Shown here piece by piece: positions 25,006-33,795 of a stretch of 64,000 nt of DNA. How positions within the stretch are numbered: the stretch's first letter is position 1; every line of letters begins with the position of its first letter. This DNA comes from Hymenobacter nitidus (GTDB lineage Bacteria > Bacteroidota > Bacteroidia > Cytophagales > Hymenobacteraceae), in NCBI RefSeq assembly GCF_020447315.1, contig NZ_JAJADQ010000012.1, forward strand, positions 124,001-188,000, given 5' to 3'. Under the pieces are notes generated by a model. It saw nothing but the letters and a program-made list of their open reading frames with translations, did not search any database and had not been told where the DNA came from. A program made the translations under genes and the position numbers.

Positions 25006-25034
25006 CCCGGCCGGTTATGGCCGGGTATTTTTTT
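25006..25034 (+). terminator. Terminator of ispH
   Basis: CCCGGCC and GGCCGGG around a 6-base loop, followed by a run of T (TATTTTTTT). Confidence 0.85.
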
Positions 25035-25048
25035 GCCTTTTTCTCGCT

Positions 25049-25606
25049 ATGAGCAGGTTTTTCAACTACTTCCTGAACGGGTTTCTTATCGTCGCGCCCA
25101 TCACCCTGACGATCTACATCCTGTTTTCCATCTTTAGCTGGCTTGATAACACCTTCGACCTGACCTGGGACGGTAGCCATATTCCGGGCCTGGGCCTGGT
25201 GATTATCGTGGCCATGGTAACGGCGGTGGGCTTCATTGCCAAGTCGTTTATGGTGCGGCCCTTCCTGGTGCTGGCCGAGCGGATTCTGCACCGCACCCCG
25301 CTGGTCAGCATCATCTATTCCAGCTTGAAAGATCTGCTCGACGCTTTCGTGGGCGACAACCAGAAGTTCAACCAGCCGGTGCTGGTGCTGGTGAACAAGG
25401 CCACGCAGTGCTACAAGATGGGCTTCGTGACCCAAACCAGCATGACGGCCATTCACCGCGAAACGCTGATGGCGGTATACTTTCCCCATTCCTACAACTT
25501 CTCGGGTGAGCTGGTACTGGTGCCCGCCGACCACGTGACCTACCTCGATTTGCCCAGCAGCGACGTGATGAAATTCATCGTGTCGGGTGGCGTAGCGCGC
25601 CTGTAA
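25049..25606 (+). CDS. DUF502 family membrane protein
   Basis: The protein has 185 residues. Two hydrophobic segments (about 8-30 and 48-68, the second VIIVAMVTAVGFIA) precede a soluble beta-rich part with the DUF502 marks RTPLVSIIYSSLKDLLDAF and DVMKFIVSGG near the end. It is an inner-membrane protein of unknown function. It is separated from ispH by a terminator, so it is probably its own transcript, and it is followed by an alpha/beta hydrolase gene 103 bases on. Confidence 0.88.
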   Translation: MSRFFNYFLNGFLIVAPITLTIYILFSIFSWLDNTFDLTWDGSHIPGLGLVIIVAMVTAVGFIAKSFMVRPFLVLAERILHRTPLVSIIYSSLKDLLDAFVGDNQKFNQPVLVLVNKATQCYKMGFVTQTSMTAIHRETLMAVYFPHSYNFSGELVLVPADHVTYLDLPSSDVMKFIVSGGVARL

Positions 25607-25709
25607 AAGGTTCTTACGATGCAGCCAGCCCCGAAAAAGCCCCGGCCGGCACCGGCATCGGGCGGCCGCGACCGTATAGGTAGGCTTTACTATAGCCACT
25701 GACTGCCGC

Positions 25710-26504
25710 ATGAAAACGACCCTGCATTTTCGCACGTATGGCACCGGGCCGCGGGTGGTGCTGGCTTTTCACGGCTACGGGCAGAGCGAGGGGCACTGGC
25801 GCGGTATGGCTGCCATTTTGGGCAATGACGTGACGCTCTACGCCTTCGACCTGTTTTACCACGGCCACAGCAAGCTGGCCAAAGCCGATGCTCCACTGCG
25901 CAAAAAGCGGCTGGGGGAGTTATTAAGGGTATTTTTAACGGAACAACACATTACCACCTTCGGGCTGCTGGCCTTCAGCATGGGCGCCAAATTTGCCCTG
26001 ACCGCCGTGGAGGAGTTCCCCGACCGGGTGGAAAATGTCTGGCTGATAGCCCCGGACGGCATCAGGACGCAGTTCTGGTACGCCCTGGCTACCTATCCGC
26101 CCTGGATGCGGGGCGTGCTGGGCCGGGCCGTGCTGCGGCCCCAGCGCCTGCTGCGCTTCATCGATGGGCTGGCCCAGCGCCGCCTCGTCGATTCGGGGCT
26201 GGTGCGCTTTGCCCAATGGCAGCTCGACAGCCGCGAAAAGCGCCTGCGCGTGTACCGCAGCTGGGTTGGGTTTCGCCATCTGGTGTTCGATACCAAGCGC
26301 CTGGCCGCGTTGCTCAACCAGCGGCCCACGCCCGTCACGTTCTTTCTGGGCCGTTTCGACCGAGTGATTCCGCACGCGGGCCTGCAGGAGTTCATTGCTT
26401 CCCTCAAAAACGCCCATACCGTGCTGCTGGAAGCTGGCCACGCCGGCCTAATCTACGACGTGGGCAACTACCTGCGCCGCCACCCGGAAGAGGTAAAATG
26501 GTGA
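25710..26504 (+). CDS. Alpha/beta hydrolase
   Basis: This is a 264-residue alpha/beta hydrolase with no signal peptide. Candidate triad: nucleophile S90 in LLAFSMGAK (the elbow has Ala in place of the usual first Gly), acid D217 (GRFDRVIP) and H244 (EAGHAGLIYD). The oxyanion HG is at 21-22 (AFHGYGQSEGHW). An 80-residue helical lid (about 120-200), rich in Arg, Leu and Trp, sits between. The substrate is unknown. The end is close to the repeat at 26523, which lies between it and the convergent macro-domain gene. Confidence 0.85.
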   Translation: MKTTLHFRTYGTGPRVVLAFHGYGQSEGHWRGMAAILGNDVTLYAFDLFYHGHSKLAKADAPLRKKRLGELLRVFLTEQHITTFGLLAFSMGAKFALTAVEEFPDRVENVWLIAPDGIRTQFWYALATYPPWMRGVLGRAVLRPQRLLRFIDGLAQRRLVDSGLVRFAQWQLDSREKRLRVYRSWVGFRHLVFDTKRLAALLNQRPTPVTFFLGRFDRVIPHAGLQEFIASLKNAHTVLLEAGHAGLIYDVGNYLRRHPEEVKW

Positions 26505-26522
26505 GTTGTCGTTCGAAGACGC

Positions 26523-26676
26523 GTGTCCTTGCGAGGCGTGGCCGAAGCAATCCGTCCGCTGAGATGCGCTGCGCTTTCTTCACTAAAAAGGCCTTTCTGG
26601 TAAAAGGTCATTCCGTACTGCGCAGAAGACGGCTGGCCGTGTCTCTGCTTCACGCGCAGAATGCTCGCAAGGACAC
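26523..26676. repeat. 154-bp inverted-repeat element with GTGTCCTTGCGAG ends
   Basis: GTGTCCTTGCGAG at 26523-26535 is perfectly inverted as CTCGCAAGGACAC at 26664-26676. Internal text GCCGAAGCAATCCGTCC and the segment CTTTCTTCACTAAAAAGGCC parallel the element at 30263-30410. It fills the gap between two convergent genes, ending 7 bases from the macro-domain gene's stop. Confidence 0.8.
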
Positions 26677-26683
26677 AGTTTTT

Positions 26684-27253
26684 CTATTTGCTCAATTCCA
26701 ATTCATACAAGCGGCGGCTTTCCTCGTCGAATACCACGAAAACAACCGTCTGGGGTAGCGCATGACTTTCCAGGAACTGCCGCACCTCCCGCACCGCTAT
26801 GGTGGTAGCTTCTGCTTTGGGGTAGCCGTAAATGCCGGTGCTAATGCCGGGGAATGCCACGCTGTCGATTTGGTTTTCGGCGGCCAGCCGCAGGCTGTTG
26901 CGGTAGCAGCTGGCTAGCTTTTCGGGCGCCCCTTTCTGGCCGTCATTCCAGACCGGCCCTACGGTATGAATGACGTGGGTGGCGGGCAGGCGGCCGCCGG
27001 TGGTAACGACGGCCTCGCCGGTAGCCAGACCTTTGCCGTAGTGGCCGGCCCGCAGGCGGCGACAGGCTTCCAGAATCTCGGGGCCGCCGGCGCGGTGAAT
27101 AGCCCCATCGACGCCCCCGCCACCCAGGAGCGAAGAGTTGGCCGCATTAACAATAGCCGTGGTATCGATGGTGGTAATGTTGCCCTGGTACAGAAGAATG
27201 CGGCCGAAGGAAACGGCCTGGGTCTGCCAGTCGGCAGCGGCAGTAGGTGCCAT
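26684..27253 (-). CDS. Macro domain protein (O-acetyl-ADP-ribose deacetylase type)
   Basis: Macro domains bind ADP-ribose; the YmdB/MacroD group removes it from proteins or deacetylates O-acetyl-ADP-ribose. This 189-residue protein shows the family marks: QGNITTIDTTAIVNAANSSL (23-42), the GGGGVDGAIHRAGG loop and FPGISTGIYGYP in the second half, all expected at the ADP-ribose site. It lacks extra domains. The start at 27253 gives a slightly extended N-terminus (MAPTAAADWQTQAVSFG) compared with YmdB. Located alone on its strand next to the 154-bp repeat. Confidence 0.92.
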   Translation of the reverse strand: MAPTAAADWQTQAVSFGRILLYQGNITTIDTTAIVNAANSSLLGGGGVDGAIHRAGGPEILEACRRLRAGHYGKGLATGEAVVTTGGRLPATHVIHTVGPVWNDGQKGAPEKLASCYRNSLRLAAENQIDSVAFPGISTGIYGYPKAEATTIAVREVRQFLESHALPQTVVFVVFDEESRRLYELELSK

Positions 27254-27439
27254 AGTAAACAGATGAGGTTGGCAAAAATGGAGGAAAGCCGCCCAACAGC
27301 GGGTAGGAGATACTACGCTTCGTCGGGCTTTTTCGACGCTTCAGCCCCGGCAGGAGCCCAATCCGGTATATTACGATTTGCCTATGTAAAAGCGAATGAA
27401 TAGGTTCGTTGCGTCTTCACCCTCTAACGCACCTTCGCT

Positions 27440-27745
27440 ATGGAAGCTACCAATCGTGACCCCCAGCTGTGGCGCCTGGCCAAAGCCCGCGCCAAGTTCA
27501 AAACTCATCTGTTTACTTACCTGGTGGTAAATGCCCTGCTCTGGGCCATCTGGCTGCTCACCAATGCTAACAGCGGCGGGCACCACGTGGGGCGTCATTT
27601 TGGCTACATTCCCTGGCCGGTGTGGTCCACCGTCTTCTGGGGCTTTGGCGTGCTCATGAACGGCATTCGGGTGTACAGCGGCTTCGGCGGGCAACAGTCG
27701 GAGCGGGAGTACGAGCGGCTGGTGCGCGAGCGGGACGGCCGCTAA
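27440..27745 (+). CDS. 2TM domain protein
   Basis: This 101-residue protein has two hydrophobic helices (about 25-45 and 58-78), separated by a His/Gly-rich loop (NSGGHHVGRHFGYIPWP), and charged ends. It matches the 2TM domain found in Bacteroidota membrane proteins and at the C-terminus of some histidine kinases and regulators. No other domain is attached here. Likely an inner-membrane protein of unknown function, converging with the MBL gene at 27756. Confidence 0.85.
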   Translation: MEATNRDPQLWRLAKARAKFKTHLFTYLVVNALLWAIWLLTNANSGGHHVGRHFGYIPWPVWSTVFWGFGVLMNGIRVYSGFGGQQSEREYERLVRERDGR

Positions 27746-27755
27746 TCTCGTTAGC

Positions 27756-28892
27756 CTACTGCCCCACACTCAGCCACCACGGGCGCTGCGGCAGCGGCCC
27801 GGCCCCGAGCGTGACGGGCTGGCCCAGCTCGGGTGTGGTGATGGGTTGAGCCAGGCGCGTGGCCTCGGTGGTGGCCCGGCGTATTGGGTCGTTCCAGGCG
27901 TGGTTGGCCTCGGTGAAAGCGCCCCAGTGCACCGGCAGCAGCACCCGGGCCTGCACGTCGCGGGCGGCCTGCACGGTTTGCTCGGGCAGCATATGAATCT
28001 GGGCCCAGTTGGCATCGTACTGCCCGCACTCCATCAGGGCCAGGTCGAAGGGGCCGTGCTGTCGGCCGATGGTTTGGAAATGCGGGCCGTAGCCCCCGTC
28101 GCCGCTGTAGAACACGCGCTTCGAGGCCGACTTCACCACCCAGGAGCTCCAGGAGGTAGAGTTGCGGTTGGTGAGGCCCCGGCCCGAAAAGTGGCGCGCC
28201 GGCGTGCTGATGATGGTCAGGCCCCCGAGCTGCACCGAGTCGTGCCAGTCCAGCTCGTGCACTTTTTCGGGGGCCACGCCCCAGGCCAGCAGGTGAGCCC
28301 CCACGCCCAGGGGCACGTAGAAGTGGGCCGTTTTATCCTTGAGCCGCCGGATGGTCTGGTAGTCGAGGTGGTCGTAGTGGTCATGCGAAATCAGGACCGC
28401 ATCGATGGGCGGCAGTTGCTCGGCGGTAATGGCCAGCGCGGGGTTGTAGCGCTTGGGCGTCACCCAGGGAATGGGGCCCATTTTTACGCTCAACATAGGG
28501 TCGAACAGGATGTTGCGGCCCGCTATTTCCACCAGGCTGGCCGAGTGCCCGAACCAGGTGACGCGCAGCAGGTTGGCCGTTTTGCGGGTGATGCTGAGCG
28601 AATCCAGCGGCTGGGTGGGCAGGGGCGCGGGCGGCATGGCATCGGGCGTCTTGCTGAACAGAAACTTCCAGAGCACCGACACCGTGCTGCCGCCAGTCAT
28701 CATCGTAGTCGGCACCAGATTCTGAAATTCCCCGTCGCGGTAGTGGCCGGTTTTGGCGTAGGCCGCCCGCTGGGCCTTGGTGGGCTTGCCGCCCAGCTCG
28801 GGACTCAGGTTGGCAAAGGCCACGCCCGCTACCAGCAGGACCGCCAGCAGGCTGGCCACCAGGCGGCCAAGTAGTTTCAGGGGTTGGGTCAT
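27756..28892 (-). CDS. MBL-fold metallohydrolase (NAPE-PLD / UlaG-like)
   Basis: The protein has 378 residues. A signal or anchor segment (about 5-28) leads into a metallo-beta-lactamase fold. The metal motif is H170-x-H172-x-D174-H175 (ISHDHYDHLD), with downstream ligands in DLALMECGQYDA and VLLPVHWGAF. The GHSASLVEI stretch (115-123) is typical of the group that includes N-acyl-phosphatidylethanolamine phospholipase D-like proteins. The natural substrate may be a phospholipid, but that is inference. The start at 28892 gives a proper signal region. Convergent with the 2TM gene. Confidence 0.88.
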   Translation of the reverse strand: MTQPLKLLGRLVASLLAVLLVAGVAFANLSPELGGKPTKAQRAAYAKTGHYRDGEFQNLVPTTMMTGGSTVSVLWKFLFSKTPDAMPPAPLPTQPLDSLSITRKTANLLRVTWFGHSASLVEIAGRNILFDPMLSVKMGPIPWVTPKRYNPALAITAEQLPPIDAVLISHDHYDHLDYQTIRRLKDKTAHFYVPLGVGAHLLAWGVAPEKVHELDWHDSVQLGGLTIISTPARHFSGRGLTNRNSTSWSSWVVKSASKRVFYSGDGGYGPHFQTIGRQHGPFDLALMECGQYDANWAQIHMLPEQTVQAARDVQARVLLPVHWGAFTEANHAWNDPIRRATTEATRLAQPITTPELGQPVTLGAGPLPQRPWWLSVGQ

Positions 28893-29099
28893 AGAAAGTC
28901 GGGGTAAAAACGGCAGGAGGGCAGAGGCAGAACAGGCAAGCCGCTGAGTTGGCTTGGCAGACGAAATACGATGACAAATACTTTAAGGGCGCCGACGGTG
29001 GCCTCTGTGCCCCGGCTTACGAGTCTTGGCGCCCCTAAAGCCGCCCGCTAAAGCCCGCGGAGCCGCAACCTTCGGGCGAAACTCATGGTTGTAGGCAAT

Positions 29100-30224
29100 A
29101 TGACAACGCGCCGACTTCTTCCCGTTCTGCTGCTGGCCCCTTTGGCCCTGGCTTTCAGCCCCGACCGCCCTAACGCTCCCGCCGATGCCAACCTGGCTAA
29201 AATCAAGCTGCCCGCGGGCTTCACCATTACCTACTTTGCCCAGGGTGTGAAAAGCGCCCGGGAGCTGGCCGTGGGTCCCGACGGCACCGTGTACGTGGGC
29301 ACTAAAGACGACAAGGTGTACGCCCTGCCCGACCGCAACAAGGACGGCCGCGCCGATGAAGTTGTTACCATCGCCACTGGCCTGAACGCGCCCAACGGCG
29401 TGGCCGTGCGCAACGGGGCCCTCTACGTAGCCGAAATCAACCGGGTGGTGCGCTACGACAACATTGCCAAAACCCTCAAGCAAAAGCCCAAGCCGGTGGT
29501 GGTGTACAACCAGCTGCCCAACAAAGACTGGCACGGCTACAAGTACATTGCCTTCGGCCCCGACGGCAAGCTCTACATTCCGGTGGGCGCGCCCTGCAAC
29601 TCCTGCGAGCCGGAAGAGCCGATTTTTGGCACCATCAACCGGATGAACGCCGACGGCTCGGGCTTCGAAACCGTGGCCAAGGGCGTGCGCAACACCGTGG
29701 GCTTCGACTGGAGCCCGGTGGATAAGGCCATGTGGTTTACCGACAACGGCCGCGACCAGCTCGGCGACAATCTGCCCGCCGACGAGCTGAACCGCGCCGC
29801 CGCGCCCGGCCTGCACTTCGGCTTTCCCTACTTCTTTGCCGGCGACGTGGCCGACCCCGAGTTCAGTGCCGGCAAAACGGCCGCAACCTACACCAAGCCG
29901 GCCCGCAAGCTGGGGCCGCACGTAGCCGCGCTGGGCATGAAGTTCTACACCGGCAAGCAATTCCCGGCCCAGTACCGCAACCAGATTTTCATCCCCGAGC
30001 ACGGCTCCTGGAACCGCAGTTCCAAAATCGGCTACCGCATCAGCCTCGTCAAGCTCGACGCCAGCGGCAAGCAGGCCACCAGCTACGAAACCTTCGCCGA
30101 CGGCTGGCTGCAGGGCAAAACCAGTTGGGGCCGCCCCGTGTGCCTGCTCCAGCTCCCCGACGGCTCCCTGCTGCTCTCCGACGACCAGAACGACGCCGTC
30201 TACCGCATCAGCTATAAATCTTAA
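29100..30224 (+). CDS. PQQ-dependent sugar dehydrogenase-like protein (exported)
   Basis: This is a 374-residue exported protein with signal peptide (residues 5-20, LLPVLLLAPLALAFS). It looks like a six-bladed beta-propeller of the soluble sorbosone/glucose dehydrogenase type: LPAGFTITYFAQGVKSARELAVGPDG, FGPDGKLYIPVGAPCNSC, VRNTVGFDWSP, FIPEHGSWNRS and the closing DGSLLLSDDQNDAVYRI. PQQ use is inferred from family; a Ca-PQQ site cannot be proved by eye. The start at 29100 (MTTRRLL) is preferred to an ATG 15 bases earlier. Its stop overlaps the arm of the repeat at 30223. Confidence 0.85.
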   Translation: MTTRRLLPVLLLAPLALAFSPDRPNAPADANLAKIKLPAGFTITYFAQGVKSARELAVGPDGTVYVGTKDDKVYALPDRNKDGRADEVVTIATGLNAPNGVAVRNGALYVAEINRVVRYDNIAKTLKQKPKPVVVYNQLPNKDWHGYKYIAFGPDGKLYIPVGAPCNSCEPEEPIFGTINRMNADGSGFETVAKGVRNTVGFDWSPVDKAMWFTDNGRDQLGDNLPADELNRAAAPGLHFGFPYFFAGDVADPEFSAGKTAATYTKPARKLGPHVAALGMKFYTGKQFPAQYRNQIFIPEHGSWNRSSKIGYRISLVKLDASGKQATSYETFADGWLQGKTSWGRPVCLLQLPDGSLLLSDDQNDAVYRISYKS

Positions 30225-30470
30225 TGTGATAGAATGTAAGAAATGTGCTGTGGAGAATGTTATTGCGAGGCATAAGCCGAAGCCATTCGTCCTCTAAAAT
30301 GTGCGGAGCTTACTTCAGTGAAAAGCCCTTTCCTACTCGTGCGGGAAAGGGCTTTCTGGTAAAAGGGGGGGGTGACTACCGGTGCCGAGGACACATGGCT
30401 TCGCCCGCCGTGATAGAACAATAATTAGTACAGCAGCACATTCAACCACATTTCTCACATTCTCCACATT
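30223..30470. repeat. Composite inverted repeat, AATGTG arms around a GCGAGGC core
   Basis: Outer arm AATGTGATAGAATGTAAGAA (30223 onward) faces its inverted partner at 30447-30470, with one indel and two mismatches. The inside has TTGCGAGGCATAAGCCGAAG at 30263, the GCCGAAGCCAT/ATGGCTTCG pair, and a GC hairpin AAAGCCCTTTCC/GGGAAAGGGCTTT (about 30322-30355) that can act as terminator for the upstream gene. The left arm overlaps that gene's stop codon. Confidence 0.7.
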
Positions 30471-30515
30471 CGCATTTTAGAACTTCCGCACATTAACCTC
30501 CTATCTTGCCCGCCG

Positions 30516-30992
30516 ATGAAAAAGCAACGGTTTCCGAAGCGCGTAGTAGGCCGCCGCGAGCTGGTCGATTTTCCCGAGTTTGATATTCAGGGCGTGGAAG
30601 CCAAGGTAGACACCGGGGCGTATACCGGGGCCATTCATTGCTCCAACATTCACGTGGAGCGCCTTGCAGATGGCCGCGAGATTCTGCGCGTGCAGCTGCT
30701 CGACGACACGCACCCCAACTTCAACGGCCGGCCCATGGAGTTTACGGAGTTCAGCCTGCGCGACATCAAAAGCTCCAACGGCGACGTGCAGGAACGCTAT
30801 GTTATCCAGACCATTATCCGCCTGTTCAACGAAGATTACTCCACCGAATTCTCCCTTTCCGACCGTTCCGATATGAAATATCCGGTCCTGATTGGGCGGC
30901 TGCTGCTGCGTAGCGCCCGGTTTGTGGTGGACGTGGCCCGACGCAATCTTTCTGCAAAATTTCAGCATGCCACGAACCAAGCGCGGCCATAA
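30516..30992 (+). CDS. RimB-like ATP-dependent zinc protease family protein
   Basis: The protein has 158 residues. VDTGAYTGAIHC (residues 31-42) is the aspartic-protease-like DTG motif of the family often called ATP-dependent Zn protease or RimK/LysX-associated. The close KYPVLIGRLLLRSARFVVDVAR is also characteristic. In Pseudomonas and others the homologue RimB trims glutamates added by RimK to ribosomal protein S6. The rimK gene follows 70 bases later on the same strand, which supports that role here. I keep the gene symbol blank because the family has several functions. Confidence 0.85.
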   Translation: MKKQRFPKRVVGRRELVDFPEFDIQGVEAKVDTGAYTGAIHCSNIHVERLADGREILRVQLLDDTHPNFNGRPMEFTEFSLRDIKSSNGDVQERYVIQTIIRLFNEDYSTEFSLSDRSDMKYPVLIGRLLLRSARFVVDVARRNLSAKFQHATNQARP

Positions 30993-31062
30993 GCGCTTTG
31001 GGTAGTTACTTTGCACTCCCGCTTCTGCTCTTCTCACAACCTCCTCCAAGACACCCTTTCCG

Positions 31063-32022
31063 ATGAAACTTGCGATTCTGTCGCGTGAGCCGAAGCTGTA
31101 TTCTACGACCCGTCTGGTAGAAGCCGCCCGCGAGCGAGGCCACGACGTGGCCGTCATCGACCATATGAAATGTAACCTGGTGCTCGAAAAAGGGGCGCCC
31201 GGCATTGTATATCTCGACAACAAGCTCGAAAAGTTCGACGCCATTATTCCCCGGATCGGGGCCTCGGCCACGTTTTACGGTACGGCCGTAGTGCGGCAGT
31301 TCGAGATGATGAAAGTGAAAACCGCCGTCGAAAGCCAAGCCATCATCCGCTCCCGCGACAAGCTGCGCTCCATGCAGATTTTGTCGCGCGCCGGAGTAGG
31401 CATGCCCAAAACGGCCTTTACCAACTACTCCAACGAGGTTTCCGAGCTGATCGGGCTGGTCGGCGGCGCGCCCGTCATCATCAAGCTGCTCGAAGGTACC
31501 CAGGGCCTGGGCGTGGTGCTGGCCGAGTCGGAAAAGGCGGCCCAGTCCGTTATTGAGGCTTTCCACAACCTCAAGGCCCGCATTATCGTGCAGGAATACA
31601 TTGCCGAAAGCAAGGGCGCCGACCTGCGCGCTTTCGTGGTGAATGGCGAAGTGGTGGGGGCCATGAAGCGGCAGGGCAAGGAAGGCGAATTCCGCTCGAA
31701 CCTGCACCGCGGCGGCACCGGCACCCTGGTCAAGCTCACCCGGGCCGAAAAAGCCGCCGCCCTGCTGGCTACCAAAGCCCTGGGCCTGGGCATTGCCGGC
31801 GTAGATATGCTGCAAAGCAAGCGCGGCCCGCTGGTGCTGGAAGTAAACTCCTCGCCCGGTCTGGAAGGCATTGAAAAAGCCACCGGCCTCAACATTGCCG
31901 GCAAAATCATCGAGTACACCGAGGCCCTGACCCAGCGCAAAACTAAGCCCAAAGAAGCTGTTGCTAAAGAAATAGCCGCCGAGCCCATGCCCGACTCGCA
32001 GGCCGACGCGCAGCTGCGGTAA
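31063..32022 (+). CDS. rimK: Ribosomal protein S6 glutamate ligase RimK (ATP-grasp)
   Basis: RimK uses ATP to attach glutamates to the C-terminus of ribosomal protein S6, tuning translation. The 319-residue protein shows the ATP-grasp fold: [10 protein letters not shown] start, [15 protein letters not shown], the glycine-rich [13 protein letters not shown] loop, [18 protein letters not shown] and the metal motif [13 protein letters not shown] near the end. A Glu/Lys-rich tail beyond residue 295 extends it. It follows the RimB-like gene and precedes a terminator. An AstE-like gene follows beyond a GNAT gene. Confidence 0.93.
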   Translation: MKLAILSREPKLYSTTRLVEAARERGHDVAVIDHMKCNLVLEKGAPGIVYLDNKLEKFDAIIPRIGASATFYGTAVVRQFEMMKVKTAVESQAIIRSRDKLRSMQILSRAGVGMPKTAFTNYSNEVSELIGLVGGAPVIIKLLEGTQGLGVVLAESEKAAQSVIEAFHNLKARIIVQEYIAESKGADLRAFVVNGEVVGAMKRQGKEGEFRSNLHRGGTGTLVKLTRAEKAAALLATKALGLGIAGVDMLQSKRGPLVLEVNSSPGLEGIEKATGLNIAGKIIEYTEALTQRKTKPKEAVAKEIAAEPMPDSQADAQLR

Positions 32023-32044
32023 CGGCGAAACCGATTTAATATGT

Positions 32045-32086
32045 AATGGCCTCTTTTTGCATTCTTACGTGCGAAAAGAGGCCATT
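32045..32086 (+). terminator. Terminator of rimK
   Basis: AATGGCCTCTTTT and AAAAGAGGCCATT are perfect 13-bp arms around a 16-base loop, followed by TTTTTT. Confidence 0.88.
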
Positions 32087-32140
32087 GAATTTTTTACCTA
32101 AGGGAAAGTTGGCAAGCCCGCCGCAGCCCGTCACCGCAAG

Positions 32141-32569
32141 ATGGCCACGACAATAGAAGAATATGCGGCTCACCACACGGCGGTACTCCGCCAGCTGTAT
32201 CTGGAAGCTCGGCAACAATCCTTTACCTGGGCCGACCCGCAAGCTTTCGACTTGCTCGACTTTGACATAGCTACGAGGGGCGAAACCATTCTAGTGGCCC
32301 TGAGCAGCGGAATACCGGTCGGCTTCATTGCCTGGTGGCCGCCCGACAACTTCATTCATTCTCTGTTTGTCGCGCCCGGGGAGCAGGGCAAAGGCGTGGG
32401 CAAAGAGCTGCTAGCGGCCGGACTGGCGCGAATGGGGCGGCCCGCTACGCTCAAATGCCTGCGGCAAAACCAGCAGGCGCTGGGGTTTTACGAGGCCCGG
32501 GGCTGGACAAGAATAGGGGAGGGAGAAACGACTGAGGGCCCGTATTGGCTGCTGGTATTGCCGGAATAA
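32141..32569 (+). CDS. GNAT N-acetyltransferase
   Basis: This 142-residue protein is of the GNAT fold, which uses acetyl-CoA. The CoA-binding motif is SLFVAPGEQGKGVGKELL (about residues 74-91), with the usual RxxGxG/A spacing altered to QGKGVG. CLRQNQQALGFYEARGW is the common motif B region. The substrate cannot be named. It lies between rimK and an AstE-like gene but behind a terminator, so it may be an independent unit. Normal length and no truncation. Confidence 0.88.
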   Translation: MATTIEEYAAHHTAVLRQLYLEARQQSFTWADPQAFDLLDFDIATRGETILVALSSGIPVGFIAWWPPDNFIHSLFVAPGEQGKGVGKELLAAGLARMGRPATLKCLRQNQQALGFYEARGWTRIGEGETTEGPYWLLVLPE

Positions 32570-32708
32570 ACGGTGGCCGATTGGGATTGGGCGGAGTGCC
32601 ACCGCAATTAATCACGCAAATTTTTGAAACTTACGGGCTTTCTGAGCGGGTAAGAAGCCCGGTCCCGGCCTGCGTCCGGTGGTTGCGCAGCCCTAACGCT
32701 GCCCGACT

Positions 32709-33761
32709 TTGCTGGAAGACCCGTTTGCCGCCCCCGCCAATCTACACATCAACGGCCTGACCATCCGGCCCGGCGAGCAGGTCCTGACGCGGCTCGTTAT
32801 TTCGCGCCTGCCCTCGGGCACTGTCATCGACGTGCCGGTGTACGTGTTTCGCTCTACCCAGCCCGGCCCCACGGTACTGCTCATGGCCGGCATGCACGGC
32901 GACGAAGTGAACGGCATTGAAACCATCCGCCGTCTGATCCGGCGCGACCTGCTGCACCCGCTGCGGGGCACCATCATTGCCATTCCTATCCTGAACATCT
33001 ACGGCTTCCTGAATTTCAGCCGGGAGGTGCCCGATGGCAAAGACGTGAATCGCAGTTTTCCGGGCCACCCGCGGGGCTCCCTGGCCAGCCGCGTGGCCCA
33101 CCGCTTCATGCGCGAAATCCTGCCCTTGGTCGACTGCGGCATCGATTTCCACACCGGCGGGGCCGCCCGCAGCAACTTTCCGCAGGTGCGCTGCCAGCTC
33201 GGCTCCCCCGATAGTGACGCGCTGGCCCAGGCGTTTGCCGCGCCCTTCACCCTGCATTCTGCCCTGCGGCCGGGCTCGTTGCGGGAGGCGGCCTTCAAGC
33301 AGGGCAAGTCCATTATCGTGTACGAGGCCGGCGAGTCGCTGCGCCTTGATGAGGACGGCATTGAGCTGGCTATTGCCGGCACGTTTCGGGTGCTGCACCA
33401 CCTGGGCATGGTGGCCGAAGCTACGCCGCCGGCTCAGCCCAGCATCGTGTGTTTGCGCCACACCTGGCTGCGGGCCAAGTTTGCGGGCCTGTTTCGGAGC
33501 CACGTGCAGAACGGCCAGTACCTGGAAAAAGGCCAGACCTACGGCAGCGTGGCCGACCCCTACGGCGAGCAGGCCGTGCGCCTGGAGTCGCCGGTGGCGG
33601 GCTACATCATCGGCCTGAACCACATGCCGGTGGTCAACCAGGGCGACGCGCTGCTGCACGTGGGCTTGGTGGATGAGGCCGAAGCCGCCCGCCTGGCGCT
33701 CAATCCGCCTTTCAACGAGAAACCCAACACCCCCGAGGAGTTGGATGAAGAAGATCTGTAA
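32709..33761 (+). CDS. AstE/AspA-family deacylase (succinylglutamate desuccinylase-like)
   Basis: The protein has 350 residues. Zinc ligands are H63 and E66 in GMHGDEVNG and H148 in CGIDFHTG, with DVNRSFPG downstream of the first, as in carboxypeptidase-like M14 and AstE/aspartoacylase enzymes. The C-terminal 90 residues (TYGSVADPYGE, SPVAGYIIGLNHMP, QGDALLHVG) form a beta-rich domain. In other Bacteroidota such proteins travel with RimB-like and RimK genes, as here. A role in removing amino-acyl groups from a RimK product is a reasonable inference. Start is TTG at 32709. Confidence 0.85.
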   Translation: MLEDPFAAPANLHINGLTIRPGEQVLTRLVISRLPSGTVIDVPVYVFRSTQPGPTVLLMAGMHGDEVNGIETIRRLIRRDLLHPLRGTIIAIPILNIYGFLNFSREVPDGKDVNRSFPGHPRGSLASRVAHRFMREILPLVDCGIDFHTGGAARSNFPQVRCQLGSPDSDALAQAFAAPFTLHSALRPGSLREAAFKQGKSIIVYEAGESLRLDEDGIELAIAGTFRVLHHLGMVAEATPPAQPSIVCLRHTWLRAKFAGLFRSHVQNGQYLEKGQTYGSVADPYGEQAVRLESPVAGYIIGLNHMPVVNQGDALLHVGLVDEAEAARLALNPPFNEKPNTPEELDEEDL

Positions 33762-33795
33762 GCTGTAATTTAAGTCGCGCTACCAAGTTGCTGCC

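Noticed and set aside
28987-29036. GGGCGCC/GGCGCCC inverted pair between the MBL and sugar dehydrogenase genes
   Set aside because: Only 7 bp with a 35-base loop in very GC-rich sequence; likely chance.
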